Assembly (NCBI GenBank): GCA_037178975.1
Contig: JASJZH010000001.1
Location: 806,001-870,000, forward strand
Direction: 5' to 3'
Source of the DNA: Oscheius tipulae
Lineage: Eukaryota > Nematoda > Chromadorea > Rhabditida > Rhabditidae
Length of the DNA: 64,000 bases
Shown: positions 44,255 through 57,359 of the stretch, one piece after another
Layout of the letters: each line of letters opens with the position of its first letter
Numbering within the stretch: position 1 is the first letter of the stretch
Notes under the pieces: generated by a model
The model's input: the letters and a program-made list of their open reading frames with translations, nothing else
Told to the model about the DNA's origin: nothing
Database searches by the model: none
Made by a program: the position numbers and the translations under genes

Positions 44255-46723
44255 GAAGACATTTCAAAAATCTTTTGTGTACATGCAGCTGACTATCAAG
44301 AAAAGTAAGAATCAACAAGCTGGACACAGAAAAGTGATTAGTGACTGAGCCTCTGTGACCCGTGCCTCTCCCTCTTACGACTCGACCCTCTATCACAGAG
44401 GCCCTATCAGCGGTGGCCTTGCTCCTACATGCGTATTCACACCCGACTGCTTCCTTTAGGGTGAGCCGCTGGCCATGACTCTCGTGATCCTCCGAAAGGA
44501 ATAATTAATTGACAGTACAGGTATAAACAACCGGCTTAGGGAACATGGGAGAAGGTAGCAGATGGAGGAGATGAGTCGAGAGGATGGGGAGAAGGGACGT
44601 GCTATAAAGACGGAGAGACAGAGACAGACCTTTGAAGCTGTCTTAATAACTCTAGGGTATACTTCAAAAATAGTGGTCAAGTATACCCTCCGAGAATAGA
44701 TTTCCCTGAGATGGTCAGGCTAGGGAATCTTTCCTATCCATCACTCGTATTCCCTTTTCTCTAACAGTCATTCTTCCCAACAATAGGGTGACAAATCCAG
44801 CTAAGCCTGGATGGAAACATGCCCATTGGAAGGTGTCACTACCCGCGGCTACTTGACCGATCCTAGAGAGACAGGAACTGTAGCCTTTAGACATAAAGGA
44901 TTAGTATGGTAGTCAAGAGAGACAGAATCAGTGAAAAAGAATATTGGGGGAAGAGGCGTCGTCTAATCGCGCCAAAGGCATGGTGCCAGTCCAAAGGAGA
45001 CAGAGAGACAGTGCAAGAAACGGAACCGGTTCCTTCCACAGTTGGTAACCGTCTCTGAGCTGTACATATCTTAATTTTGAGGATGAGAGAGACAGAGTGA
45101 GGGAAAGAGCAGGTACTTGTCTTTCTATTGACATACAAGCCTAATCCGTTGCTCTTCGCGCTGACCACCAGCAGTTCTTTTTTGTATTTACCCAAAGATA
45201 TCGGATTCCAGTAGGTGGGGTGATTGATGGACACATAGACAGACAGAGGACCACTTCAGTCGATCCGCAGGTCAGGGATGAGGACAGAAGGACTCTTGGA
45301 GAGGTATACTGAGAGACAGAAAGACAGAGAGACTGAAAGATAGAGAGATAGAAAGACGGTAAGACAGAGAAAGAGGAACGAAGAGACAGAGAGGCATAGA
45401 GACGAATACAGAGAGACCCGGAGACTGAAATAGGGAGAGTATTGTTTAAATTCGAATGCCTTCTGGCTACTGTCCAGATGGCACAGTGCACCAGATCCAC
45501 GGACGGCCGGGGCGGCAAATAAACAGACAAAACGTCTCGATATGTGTCTTCCTTTCGATAGAGGCCTGGTGGACATGCCGGATATCAAACAGACAGAAGA
45601 GGGCGGCCTCGGGAGGAAAGGAAGAGAAGGACGGTTTGCTCGCACCCCATAAAGGCCCACTCATCTACGTCAAGTCAATAGAATCACGTGGAACTTCCAG
45701 GGTGACAGGAAGCAATTGTAGGAGGAGAGCAAAGCAGCTGTCAACAAACGGTAATGGAGCCATTTTGGCTGTGAGACCATATGGGTAATTGAGAACAATT
45801 ATAAACGGCTCACACCTCAAAAAATTATGACTGGTCGTAAATTAATTCAGATCTCGGGCTGATCCAGGGAGCGGCTTAGGCCGCACGTTGCATGCAAATA
45901 TATCCCCTCTTATCCTAACCTCACACAATGTCAGGTGCTACCTTTTTTTAATTGGAAACTGCATACTGTAAGGAGGAAAAGATGACAGAGCAAGTCGGGA
46001 GAGATACTCTCTATTCAAAGAGACAGAGCCCGAACAAAAGGGTATGGGTCAAGAGGATGCGATTGAGATGACTGGGCACAGAACTCTGTCTCTGTCTTTC
46101 TGTCAATCAAACAGGATGACCAATGAAGAGAGCCCATCTAGGCTACCCGTGTAATAGCCCCCTTCACTACTCGTCAAAACTGTCATGTCAGCCGAGCTTT
46201 CAGAAGGAAATGGCCAATTCGGGTTGACCGCCTTCTCTTTTTGTCCAGGCTTCCCATCTCAAAATGAGAGGACATGAATAATCGGGAGTAAAGGCTCGTT
46301 AAAAGAGAAGGGAAGAAGACGGCGGGGTTCGAAGAAGGGGCTGTTTGTCATCATATCTTCCATGGCGTAACGTCTCTCTAGAGAACTGAGAGTCAAGCTG
46401 AGATTTTGAAAAGATCAAGGGGTTGGTACAACCTGTTTCTCGGGAAACGTCCACTTGCTCTGACTAGTGATAATCCTATAATTGGAGGACGTTTAGAGAC
46501 AGACAGGAAATTAGCAGAGGAAGCGACTACTGAACAGAGAGAGATGATAATCTAGGAGGTAGCAAAGGGGACAGAGAGACAGAGATTTGTCATACCCTGG
46601 AGCAGCTGGTAATAAAGGATACCACCACCGCCCGTATATGGACCGGAGGGCTCAGATATGCAAATTGAGTGTCACTCTCTCTCTCAATCTGTGTCCCGCC
46701 ACCCTGTCAACAAGTCCACTTCC

Positions 46724-46726
<3 letters not shown>

Positions 46727-46758
<32 letters not shown>
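46727..46758. repeat. (CT)n microsatellite
   Basis: About 16 uninterrupted CT units. Confidence 0.95.
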
Positions 46759-46761
<3 letters not shown>

Positions 46762-47446
46762 GTGTGTATGTGCCATTTGGCGTCTATTGTCTTGCATAAT
46801 CTGTAGGGCAAACGACTCGCGACCGGCCGGATGGTCAAAAGTGGCGACAGATCAGCTGGGTTATGAGGAAAGAGGAAGAGAGATAGAGAGACAGTGAAAC
46901 AGAGACACAGGGAGACAGAGACAGGGTCACCCTCAAAAAAAAGTTATTCCCACGAATCGTACGGTCGCATGGCGTGTGACGGCAAGGCAACCGGCTGCCA
47001 GTAATTACCGATTACGGGTCAAAAAGAGTCTGTCACCGAAAGACCCATTTCTTCGAAAAGGTCAAGAAGTGAGAAATAATGACTAGCATGTGGCGGTCGA
47101 GATTGAATGGAAGCTACGACATGGTCCATTTGTGCGCAACAGTGCGCTAATTGGACCCGACAATGGCTCGGTGGCAGAAAACGAGACAGGAGGCGTTGCG
47201 CAACCCGTGGTGAATAGCGGGAGGGCTGCAAGGAGGTGGGAATGAGAGGGGGAGGAAATGATTTGTGCAGCATGATATTATCTCATATCTTCTCTCAGGG
47301 GAGCTGTCTCTATGTCCAAGCGTCTGATTCTTGTAAATGGGAAGCTATCGACATCCACGGAAATCGTGTACACTATGAAAACCATTAAAGAAGAAACGAA
47401 AGAGAGCGTCGTCAAACTTTCAACGGAAAGGAGCACCACCTTCCGT

Positions 47447-47514
47447 TCTCAATGGCGCAGTCGGTAAAGCTGAGGACTGCAGCCCAGAAGACCCGGTTTG
47501 ATTCCCGAATAGGC
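47447..47514 (+). repeat. tRNA-like sequence
   Basis: ATGGCGCAGTCGGTAAAG (box A-like) and CGGTTTGATTCCC (box B). Anticodon region contains ACTGCAG as in tRNA-Cys, but stems are degenerate. Confidence 0.5.
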
Positions 47515-50500
47515 AATATTTTTTATATTTGCGTATAAAAGGAGCCGGACCAATATTTTTAGTTTGGAACATGAGAAAATATGCCTTCAGCCACTTTGAG
47601 ATGAAAGGAATATGACAAACACTGCAAAAAAGTGAATTCCCAAAGGGGAAGTCTTCAGTAAAGTGTCAGACCTTGACAACTGGCAGCTTTTTGGATCATT
47701 TTAGTAATATAAACCGGGATGACTAACCACTTCGAAATAGCTACCACATTCCCACGCTTAATGTACTGAGAGACAGAGAGTGAGAGGGACAGTTTACATG
47801 TGTGGAAGTGGATAAGCACAGCGAGAGTCCTGGACTGCGCCTCTCGATAAACAAAACATATATGGATCGAGAAAGGGCTGTTTCTTGACGGCCCTCACAG
47901 GCCGGAAGAGAGGAACACACGCGGATTGCGTGAGAGTCAGTCCGGTCTGACCGGTCGCTGCCGTAGGAGGCAGAGAGGTATGAGTCATGGGGAACTCAAT
48001 CAGTTGGCGACTCCGTCTTTCTATCTCTCTATCTCTCAGTCTTTCTGTCTCTTCGACTCCCTGTCTCTCTGTCACTTTGACTAATAACGGCCCCCATCTG
48101 GAGCAAACTTCTTTCAAAAACAAAAAGGACCATCTGCTGGATTCAAAGACATATGGAGAGGCGTTTTTGCTCGCCCTCCGAGAGACATAAGCGCGAGAGA
48201 CGAGGTATATGAATTACATCTCCCCCCGGATCACTGACTGATTGCTTGTTTAAGTTTCCGCAACTTTCACCTCCCCCTATTTCTTATGCATTCTTCAATT
48301 TCACGCACGAGATGTAAGGGGGTCTGAAGAAAGTTGTGCACATTTTGGGTGGATACGAAAACTGGAAGAGAGTGGGAGTCTCTGGGCTCAAGAGACGAGA
48401 AAGCTCGGATTTCTCACTTTTTGAGGGAACGTTAGGGGGTTGGGGCCGAGATAAGAAGGGTGTGAAAAGCAATGTCTCCAGGAAGGGGGAGGAAAACCGG
48501 AATATGCAAAGTCTCGACGACGACGACGACGGATTATCAATCAACACAGGCGTTTAAACAATTTCCCATTCCGGGAGTGAAAGTGAGAGAATAATTGTAC
48601 ATGGAAACAACCAGAATATTAACTTAAACAAATCTGTATCCCCTCAAAACTTCTGAGGCGTGCTCCATATAAGTACAGGCCCAAATTTCCATTATTCAGT
48701 TTGTTTTCCCGGCATATTTGGTATCATTTTAAAGCATTTAGCATGAAAAAGAAGATGAAATAGTTTTCCAGAGCAGAGAGGACGGACACAAGGATTTAGG
48801 ATTTCACGGCGCCTGCAAACCTTCCACTCTATCATTTGCTCAACTTTCCGTAATTTATCTTATTCTCACGGCATATTCAGTCTCATTTTTAAGGCATTAT
48901 GAGGCTTATGCTGAGAAGATACATGGACTATGGTCATGCTCAAAGGTTTGACATAAAAGAGCTGACAGTGAACATCTTTTACTTAAAAATGTTACCTTCT
49001 GTCCGAAGATGAACAAATGAAGAGAAAAAAACGAGAACTTGCGAAGGAGAACTACTGGTGTCAATTGGTCTCCTAACAGCCATTTTATTGTTGTTCACAG
49101 CGACGTGGAGGAAAACAGTAACAGTCCGAACTCTCTAGTTTTTTATGCTACTTATTTGTCAAGAGAGAGCAAATGGCTCAAAGGAAGACGTATCTCTGAC
49201 ACAGGTGCCATGTTGTGTGTCGTGGAGAGAGAGAGAGAGAGATCTGCTAGCGAGTTGTAATAGGACAATGAGTCATTAAACAGAGGAGACGAGGGCAACC
49301 TTGGCCTTCGGCCAGGATGTCCAGAAGGAATTAACCTTGTACCTCTCGGCTCCTTGACAAAACGGCTGTGTCAACAGCCAAGTGTCAATTGATGGGCTGT
49401 GAACGATTTTCGCGCCTATTTTTACAGCAGCAGAATTATGGGGAACGGAGATTGGGAACGAACTCTTTTTCGGCGGCTCCTTAGGGAAAGTGAGATAAGA
49501 TAGGGGCTGCAGGTGGTCGTAATTGACGGCTACTGTTTTTGAATTGATGGACTACATATACCTGCCGCCGTAAATTTGTAGGAAGTGGGAAGGGATGAGG
49601 AGAGAGACAGACTAAAACAAAAAAGAGCGAAACGTGCTACTGGTAGACTGATTCATCTACAGGTTTTTGAAAAGGCGAATTGTTTTCGAGGAAATTTCAG
49701 AAGTCATTAGTCACTATCAAAAAAATGGAAGTTTCATATGGATAAGTGATGCTACAAAACGGCTGTCACAGCAGCAGTTGCCGTCCCAATCGGTCTCTCT
49801 CTGCGACCGAATACAATTGAAGGTCAGAACAGCATGAAGTGTTCGTGGGAACGGGGCAATCGAGTGGTTCCTTTTTCATATAGGCCGAATCATTAGAATT
49901 TTAAAGTTACTCCACTCCAGTGACAGGACATGATATGGAGCCAAAAGGGGGACCTTCAACAATGTGGCGATGCATTAGAAATGAATGGCCAGCCAGCTGG
50001 CTTGAATTAATCGAGGATCATCGCGACGCAGAGACAGAGAGGGAGAGAAGGTCTTCGGGACAGTTAGTCGGTGGTCGCGGCTGTGATATCTAGCGCATCA
50101 ATCACATTCGCCTGAATCGATCCTAATGACGGCTGGCAGTTGATCAGGTAGGGGAGTTTCTGTTGGAAAAGGACAGGAGCAGAGATAGACATTGAGACAG
50201 AGAAACAGAGAAACAGAGAGACATAGAGACTGAGAGACAGGGAACAGAGAGACAGTGAGACAGTAAGATCCGAAACTACTGTAGTAGTATCTACTAGCAA
50301 TCCAGATCGTAAAACTGCTGATCGTTCAGATCAACAGAGTGAGAGTGCCCTCCGCGGTCCACTGGCCTCTGATTTATGGGATCGGCTCTGATGAATCGAT
50401 CACCAAACGTAGATCCGGATGAAAAAAGGCCATAAAATAAAAGAGGGCTCCTCCTAAAGAGACAAAGGGCACAGGATGTGCGCTTCAGGAGAGCTGTCTC

Positions 50501-51599
50501 TTTCTCTCTTTAGACACAAACATCTGTTTTAGTCTCGACAGATAGATGGTCATAAAATTGTAAAGAATAAAATGAATGGGGTCGAGCCTTTCCGACCGAG
50601 GATCAAAGACCTACGCCGGCAAGAGTCAAAGTACCGCCGCGACTGTGAGAGAAACCCCGGATCTGAAAGAGGCAGGGTTATTGCGGCTAGGACAATGGGA
50701 GGGAGGGGAAGGAAGAGGCAGGCTTGTTTCTCTTTCTCTTTACTGAGTCATGCTCATCAATCAAGGAGACTTTTTCGGGGGCAAAGGAGTCGCCATCAGT
50801 CAGCTGGGAGAAAGGAAGAGGGGAAGGTATTCAGAACAGAACTAGAGAGACACAGAGAGACAGGAAGACAAAGAGAGAGAGACAAAAAGACAGGAAGAGA
50901 GAGACAGGAACTCTGGTAGTAAGAAAAATTGAGAGACAGTTCAGATGGGATTGACAAGCACCTGTGACACAAACAACAATTATTAGGCTGGCAAGTATGG
51001 CTCCAATTAGCTATATTACCCCCTCCGTTCTGTCCTCTCTCCAGCATCTGGCGGAAGCCGTCAATTGAGAGAGAGAGAGACGGGACGACGCGAGATACAG
51101 TCAACAATTGTAAATGGACCGCAACGGGACAGAGGAAGATCCTTTCTCATGCTAATTTTGTCGGTTTCTGTCTCTCTTTTCGGCAGGCTGCTACCGAATT
51201 GTCAGTCAGTGTAATTTCCACAACTGACTCCCTCTCCCTGTCTCTCTAAAAATGACATCCAATTGCATAATAAGTGACGGGTAGTCAGTCAGCTGTCCTA
51301 GAGGGGTCAGCAGAAGTCAAAAGTTGCGAGTCGAAAGATTTAGGAAGCTTGTCTGGCTATCGTAAAATGTGCCGACATAGGGAAAGGGTTATATATGAAC
51401 AGGCGGCCCAGAGGACAGGGGTCGGAACAGGTGGGATCTGGGATGCAACTGGATATCCGATCCTGTAATATTAGAGCTCGGAATGGTCAAGAGAGACAGA
51501 AAGAGTGTCGGTGTGTTTCTTTGATTGTGGAAAGAAACAGGATGTGGAAGAAGACAAAAGACAAATTGTGTTCGACTATCGGGGTGGAAGGTATGGAAA

Positions 51600-51730
51600 C
51601 GTTTGGAAAAGATGGAGAAACAGAGAGACAGAGATAGAGAAGCAGACAGAGAGTTAGAGACAGAGAGATACAGAGGCAGACAGAGAGACAGAAAAACAGG
51701 TAGACAGAGAGACAGAGAGCCAAAGAAACA
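51600..51730. repeat. GAGACA purine tract
   Basis: Longest of the degenerate (GACAGAGA)n tracts, almost free of pyrimidine runs on the plus strand. Confidence 0.85.
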
Positions 51731-52510
51731 GATAAATAGAGGGACAGATCAGAAGAAAATACTAACGAAATTTCGGGATTGTGGGTTAACTATCCTGAGA
51801 ATTCGATACTGTTTTATAACACATTGCTGCGGACAATTCCTCCCGCAGGTGGGAGCGGTCAACTTGAGATAATTAGCGACAAACAAGAACATAAACGGCC
51901 AGGTGTCGGGAGACTGTATACCAAGATTTTGACCACCGATACTGAGGTTCTGCTGGAGACCATTTATCAAAATCCACCAGCTGTTGGTGTGGAAATTTGA
52001 ATTCGGCGCCTCTTATAGCCTTGAAAAACGTTCAACTGGGGATGACTTATGGTAATGAAAGAACGGAGGGAATTCTTAATTAATTAAGGCAGCCTTCAAA
52101 AATTCACGACCTCAATCAACTGACCAGTCGTAAAAAGGTTCTTGACCAGATGAGAGAGAGAGAGAGAGAAAGACAGAGAGACAGTGGTAAACAGCTTGTA
52201 AGAGTGCTTGACCAGAGATGGTTATCTGGTGAGTGAGAGGATGGATTGACTGTCAAAACCCCGCAATCCCCTTCGCCTTTGGGCAGAGACAGAATGAAGA
52301 CGACAATAGGGTCAACATGGATTAGCGGGGGATAAAGAGAGGGAGGTGGTCAGGACAGCTTGGGAGTATGGCGGTTTGGAAATCTGTCTCTGTCACTCTG
52401 TCCTTGTCTCTGTCCCTAAGCTTCTATCGTTCCGTCTTCCTGTCTGTAAAGGACCCAACATCTTTCCGGTCAGTGTTTAGCCCGAAGATAGCATTTTTAA
52501 GCCTAACCAT

Positions 52511-52550
52511 GTTGTAGCTCTTGATCAGCTCTACAAACTTGCAAAACATG
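52511..52550. repeat. dispersed hairpin repeat (short copy)
   Basis: GTTGTAGCTCTTGATCAG then CTCTACAAACTTGCAAAACAT. Same family as 25103-25153. Confidence 0.5.
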
Positions 52551-54682
52551 TCAGGTCCGGAAAATGTGACCCTGTACCCCAAAAGCGCCTGGAAGAAAAA
52601 AATAAAAATCTTCGATGCTAGTGCCAGAGAAAAGCATACAGTCTGTTCCAACGAAGAGCGGCACCTGAATTTGAACGCTGGCAGCAGTGTTTGCGGACGA
52701 AGAAAAAATTTCCAAATTTTTGAATTTTCACCATTTCCCGCATACTTGTTGCCCGTTCTGTCTATGTAATCGAACTCTAGGCATGCATAAACCTAGTTGA
52801 CAACAAATTTAGGGGAAAAGGTGCAAGGAAAACGTTGAAAATGGTCAAAATAGGTGCGCAGAGCTTCATTTTCGGGTTTCACGCTTTTTCAGGGATTTTC
52901 TGACAGACCTTTCTATGAAGTATTAAGGAGGTGTTGTTAAGAAGGTTTCTTTGAGCCCTGAATTTGATGCTAATGTTAATACTACCGAAAAATGACTGTA
53001 AACACGCTAAAATAAAATCTGCCAGCCTGAGCCCGGGTTATTGTAATTTCCCCATGAGACCTTTTGTACCCTTTGAAGAATTAGCTCACTGCCGCTTTTC
53101 CTTGGAAATAGACTATAGTGGTGTGTATCCGCGTCTGTCACAAGCGAGACCCGGGTTCAATTCCCCGTCGGGCAGAGCTTTTTTCTTTAATCAGAAAACT
53201 TTTTTTTGAATTTTTAGGCACGCAAAAACTTTTTATGAGCACCTAGAGGCCAGTAGGGGCAATCGCGTAGCAGCAAATCTAGGAAATTAGTCATTGCCGC
53301 TCGACAAAGGACCGGTCCTAATAGCCGCTAATCAGGAGGGGACATTGGTTACGGAAGAGCATCGAGAGTTGATCGGATTCAGAGGGTGGGGTTCGGGCTC
53401 GAACTGGAATTCAGTGGTCCTTAGGTCAAAAGAAAGGGCGAAAGGTTTCCGTGAAGACCATTAATGAAATTAGCACTCATCAATGCGCAACTAGGACATC
53501 TATTGAGGGAACATGCATGTGAAATTAGACTGTCGAGTGGACATCGGAGAGGGAGAGACATAGAGATAGATTTTGAACGAACCCCTAGTGCTGTGATCTT
53601 CTCCCCCTTCTCGAGGCGTTAACTTCATCTAGCGGCTCCAGAATAGCTAGAGAGTAATCGCATTTTTCCTAGGATAGAGAGTGGCTTGTGGAAAAATTTG
53701 TCGGGCGGAAGAATAACGGCTTCTGTTGACGTGTGACTACTGGATACTCTGGAGAGTGAGAGACACAGAATAGTCAAGAAGAACTCTTGAGAACTTTGTT
53801 CAGAGAGACAGAGAGAGTAAGAGACATGAGCCATTAGGAGGATTAGCAAGAGTCATGGTGGTCATCATTAGTACTGATGAGTAATAGAAACTAGTAGTCT
53901 GTCTCTTAGTCTCTGTCTCTCTGTTTATGACCTAAAAGCCGTTTCAAATCACGTCTTTATGGAGGTATAGAACAAAGGCCTAAATAGCCAGAACTGGTGC
54001 TCAAAGCGGCAACAGCAGCTGTTAGCCACTCCTTCTAAAGGCGTCTAAGGGTCAGGCCAGAGCTATTCCAAGACAAAGTCGCTGAGCCCACAATTATCAG
54101 CTGTCTTCCAACCGAAATGTTCGGGCAGGCGTTACAATTGAATCAGAGTTAGCTCACCTAGTAGTATTGCAGGATTTTTTGTTGTTGGGAGATGAATTTG
54201 AAACTGGGCAAACAACTGAAGGGCTATTTAATTGGTTCCCGTCTGCGGAAGGTTTAGACAAGCTCGGTCATTATACTATTATGCGTTGAGGTGTGGCCGG
54301 ATCTCAAGAAGGGGTCAAGGGGTACAGTAAAGCACACCTGGAGCAAAGGAGGAGAGTCAGAAGGTCATAGTGACAGAGTGATAGAGCCAGAGGCAGACAG
54401 ACACAGATAGAGAGAGATTGAGACAGGAGAACAAAGAGATATAAAGACAAGAAGGCAGAGAGATCCTGTGTACCAGCCAGCCAAGACGACAGCGAGTAGT
54501 CCTGCTCCCCTTTGCTGGTCTTTTGCTTGAAATTTTCGTAGCTTTTCAAATAAAACAATTCAGACAATCAAAATTTCAAATGTATCTAATTTTCAATAGT
54601 TAGCTAGTGGAATTCGAGGCTGCTACCCTACTGACTGTCGCTTCTGCTACTTCTTCTGTTCCAGCTACCGAAGTAAGTTAAT
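52551..54682. other. gene-free stretch before the foldback element
   Basis: Contains fragments related to the 195-bp repeat (AACGAAGAGCGGCAC at about 52651) and purine tracts. No exon support. Confidence 0.45.
53105..53174 (+). repeat. tRNA-Asp-derived repeat
   Basis: TATAGTGGTGTGTATCC, the anticodon segment CTGTCAC (GTC) and GGGTTCAATTCCCCG closely follow eukaryotic tRNA-Asp, but the 5' acceptor strand is replaced by the TTGGAAATAGAC head of the repeat family at 2.0-2.3 and 6.5 kb. This copy indicates that family's tRNA-Asp origin. Confidence 0.6.
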
Positions 54683-54846
54683 GCGGAATACGTAGAGGTG
54701 CCATTTTGACTTTGAAGTGCGCACCAACTTTTATAACACAAAGGTGTGTATCGGCAAGCTACCCTAGTCAATTTCGATACGCAGTCTCTATATTATACGA
54801 GTTGGTACGCACTCCAAAGTCAAAATGGCTCCACCGCGTGTTCCGC
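54683..54846. mobile_element. foldback MITE-like element
   Basis: A 164-bp near-palindrome: GCGGAATACG at the left end and CGTGTTCCGC at the right, with arms of about 50 bp (core GCCATTTTGACTTTG / CAAAGTCAAAATGGC; then GTGCGCACCAACT / AGTTGGTACGCAC). No coding. Non-autonomous DNA transposon is the likely class. Confidence 0.75.
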
Positions 54847-55326
54847 CCCTCCCTGGTTCCAATAACTATCTTTTGTATCTAACACTACCGTCTCCTCGTT
54901 GAGACTCTCTTCTGTCAAGATGACCATTTCCTGAACTCTTCCTTCAACTTTCCTCCCACTTGCCTCTTGTTTCCTGTCTCTATCTCTCTCCCTCAGTCAA
55001 GCAGAATCTTGAGAATACCGTAACAACTGTCATCCCCCTATCTCTCTCAACGGTTCTCATCCCCTCTAACCGCCAGTACAGTCCCTAGAGTCAAGAGACG
55101 AGACCAAAAGGGAGCGACTCATCTTCAAAGACCCCATTGTTGAAGGAGTCTCTCAGCGGGAGTCCGATCCCCGGTTACAGTGGCCGATTGCATAATGGAG
55201 GCAGATGTCTCTATAACCGAGCCGCCCATAAACATACCATGTCATCAAATGTCCTTATTTCAAAAGGGGTTGATATATACAATTAGGAGAACATTCTATG
55301 AATAATGACTGAATAAAATATTGGAT

Positions 55327-56718
55327 CTACTCCTCGTACCAGTGGACACGATTGTTGATCTTTTCCTCCTGCTCCGGAGTAAAGTTGTTGACGATGCCGA
55401 ACATCTCGCGCAGCTCCACGACCGACTTTCCGCTGGCCAGATTCGCAATTTTTTGGGTAATTATGTCGACGAGGCCCGGAATGTCGAGAAAGTTGGCTCC
55501 CTGAAAGATATAGTACAACCAAAGCTTGAACCATACTGCCAGATTTTCATGCCATTTTTCACAATACAAAAAGAACGAAACATGTTGCTGTTTAGGTGTC
55601 AGAACTAGAGGATGGTACCGTAAACCCGAAAATGCGGCAATATGTGCACCAAGCTGTATCCGTAGACATTAATACGCAACTTTTTTTTTCGAAAATGGCG
55701 ACGTACGTGTTTATAAGCTGGTGCGCGCAAATTGCCGCACTTTCACCTTCAGGTAAACAGCTCTCCTTCCCCCTTTTTTTCTGCAAAAAGGGCTGGGTAC
55801 CTACAGCCAAAAAAACGGAGGTGCCTGTCAAGCTAACTTTCGAAAGTTGAGATCTCATTTTGACCTTGGTATTCGCCTATTAGCAATGTAGAAAGTCAAA
55901 AGATTGCTCCGGGCATCGGCATCACATATTCTCGAACTGTAGCTTTTTAGCTTCAGAAAGTCAGCCCCAGGTTGATGATTGATTCGCATTTGTTTATTTA
56001 AAGTTCAGCAACTTTTTAGTTGCCGGAGTGGTAAGATCTTGTGAGCCTGCTGACCATACATGTCTATTGCAATCATTTTTTTCGGGTGGTTCCAAACGGA
56101 AAGTTACAGTTTGGAAAGATTGGTATGGTGGTGAAAAAAATGCGAATAGCCAGCCTTTTGAAATGTGCAAATACGCTCTATTTTCTCTCATAGTTTTTCC
56201 TAGTTTACACGCAAATATTCACTACAGAATCGTCTACCAATCAAAGGGTAGTCAGAACCAGATTCTCGAGTTCCAAGCACGCTTCTAGCCTTTAAAACCA
56301 AATGATTTCGTCTCTATCCTGTTCCTACCAAGAATTCGGATTATTTCTTCTTATAAAAAGACTAGAAAAGTCCACTTACACACAGAATATTCGTCAGTCC
56401 TTCGCTGTCCAAATCCAAGTAGACTTCCTCATCCTTCGTCAGGTAGGTAATAGGATTCTCCGTCTCCTCCTTGCGATGCGCCGGCTCGTGGCGGTGGGCT
56501 CGGCACCATTCGACAATCTTCTCCAGCGTCGGGCCGTCGATGCTGCTGCAAGGCAGCTCCTCGCCGTTGGCCGCCTCCATGCCGATAGCTTCCATCATCT
56601 TCTGCAGCAGCCTACGAAGAAGTTGACAGGAAATGACAGAAACTGACATGGATTGTGAGGCGACGTCCTTGTCCACAAGAATCCGCGTTCCGTCGGAGGC
56701 TACGAGCGTCAGCTTCAT
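55327..56718 (-). CDS. skp1: SKP1-like SCF ubiquitin ligase adaptor
   Basis: Three exons (56648-56718, 56380-56611, 55327-55500) join in phase to 158 residues (human SKP1 has 163). N-terminal BTB/POZ-like fold: MKLTLVASDGTRILVDKDVA, then EAIGMEAANGEELPCSSIDG and LEKIVEWCRAHRHEP. The C-terminal F-box-binding helices are highly typical: GANFLDIPGLVDIITQKIAN, REMFGIVNNFTPEQEE, ending RVHWYEE. SKP1 links cullin-1 to F-box proteins in SCF E3 ligases. Intron 1 is only 36 nt and, if retained, would keep the frame. Intron 2 (879 nt) contains a foldback repeat. TTTTCTAG lies 18 bp above the ATG. Given nematode SKP1-related expansions, it may be one paralogue of several. Confidence 0.95.
55630..55743. 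mobile_element. foldback MITE-like element in SKP1 intron 2
   Basis: Inverted arms AATGCGGCAATATGTGCACC and, in reverse complement, AAGTGCGGCAATTTGCGCGC followed by ACCAGCTTATA. Related in its GTGCGCACCA core to the element at 54683-54846. Confidence 0.6.
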
Positions 56719-57359
56719 CTCGAGGAGGGTCTGGACCTAGAAAATTGCTCTAAACATACTCAGAAGAAATAAATTGACGCGTCTTGTTCATGAAAAATTG
56801 GCCTTTGAAAAGGCCTTAAATATCTCAAAGTCAAGATATTGAGAAACTGAGCTTGTAGAGATGAAAATGCAGCTATAGAGCGAGAACTACGATGCTTTGA
56901 AGAGCTATACAAGGCTTACAGGTCAAAACTTCGTTGAAATAGACAATTTGAGACTTCGATGAAAATCTACGACCAAACAGCTGTATATTGACTTTTTCTT
57001 GACTGGGAAACCTCAAGCATTATATTGTATCCTTCAGAACCTTGTTTACGCGAGAAAAAACGATAAAAACACAGGATGGGGGGTTGTTCGAGAAAAGAAT
57101 AAAAAATTTGAATTCATGGCTCATTCACACCTCGGGTTACGGTAAGCGCGGGCGTTCAAACTGAAACAATGTTTGCTAGATCACTGGCCTAGGGCTCATT
57201 TTTTGCATATTTGCGGCATCTTCTCTTCCCGAGCGACTTCCAAGTAGAACCAATCCAATAAACACAACATTTTTATATTTTCTCGTAACAGTTCGGAGAA
57301 ACAATGAAAAAAATAAGGAAAAAAAAAGATCTAGCGAAGTAACGAAATCAAGACTCTTC

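Larger units (their letters stand above)
44255..52502. other. long gene-poor, purine-tract-rich region
   Basis: About 8 kb with many GAGACA tracts, a (CT)n run at 46727-46758 and a (CGA)n run near 48515-48531. Open frames here mostly read the tracts as Ser-Leu repeats. I find no exon series supporting a gene. Confidence 0.55.

Noticed and set aside
45141..45660. Two long minus-strand open frames
   Set aside because: Large parts are translated GAGACA tracts (Ser-Leu runs) and nothing conserved is visible.
47987..48190. 68-codon frame with MGNSISWRLRL start
   Set aside because: The centre is a TCTCTG tract; the myristoylation-like start is coincidental.
11145..51730. Regularly spaced repeats that might suggest CRISPR-like arrays
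   Set aside because: The GAGACA tracts are degenerate simple repeats without unique spacers, and the DNA is eukaryotic.
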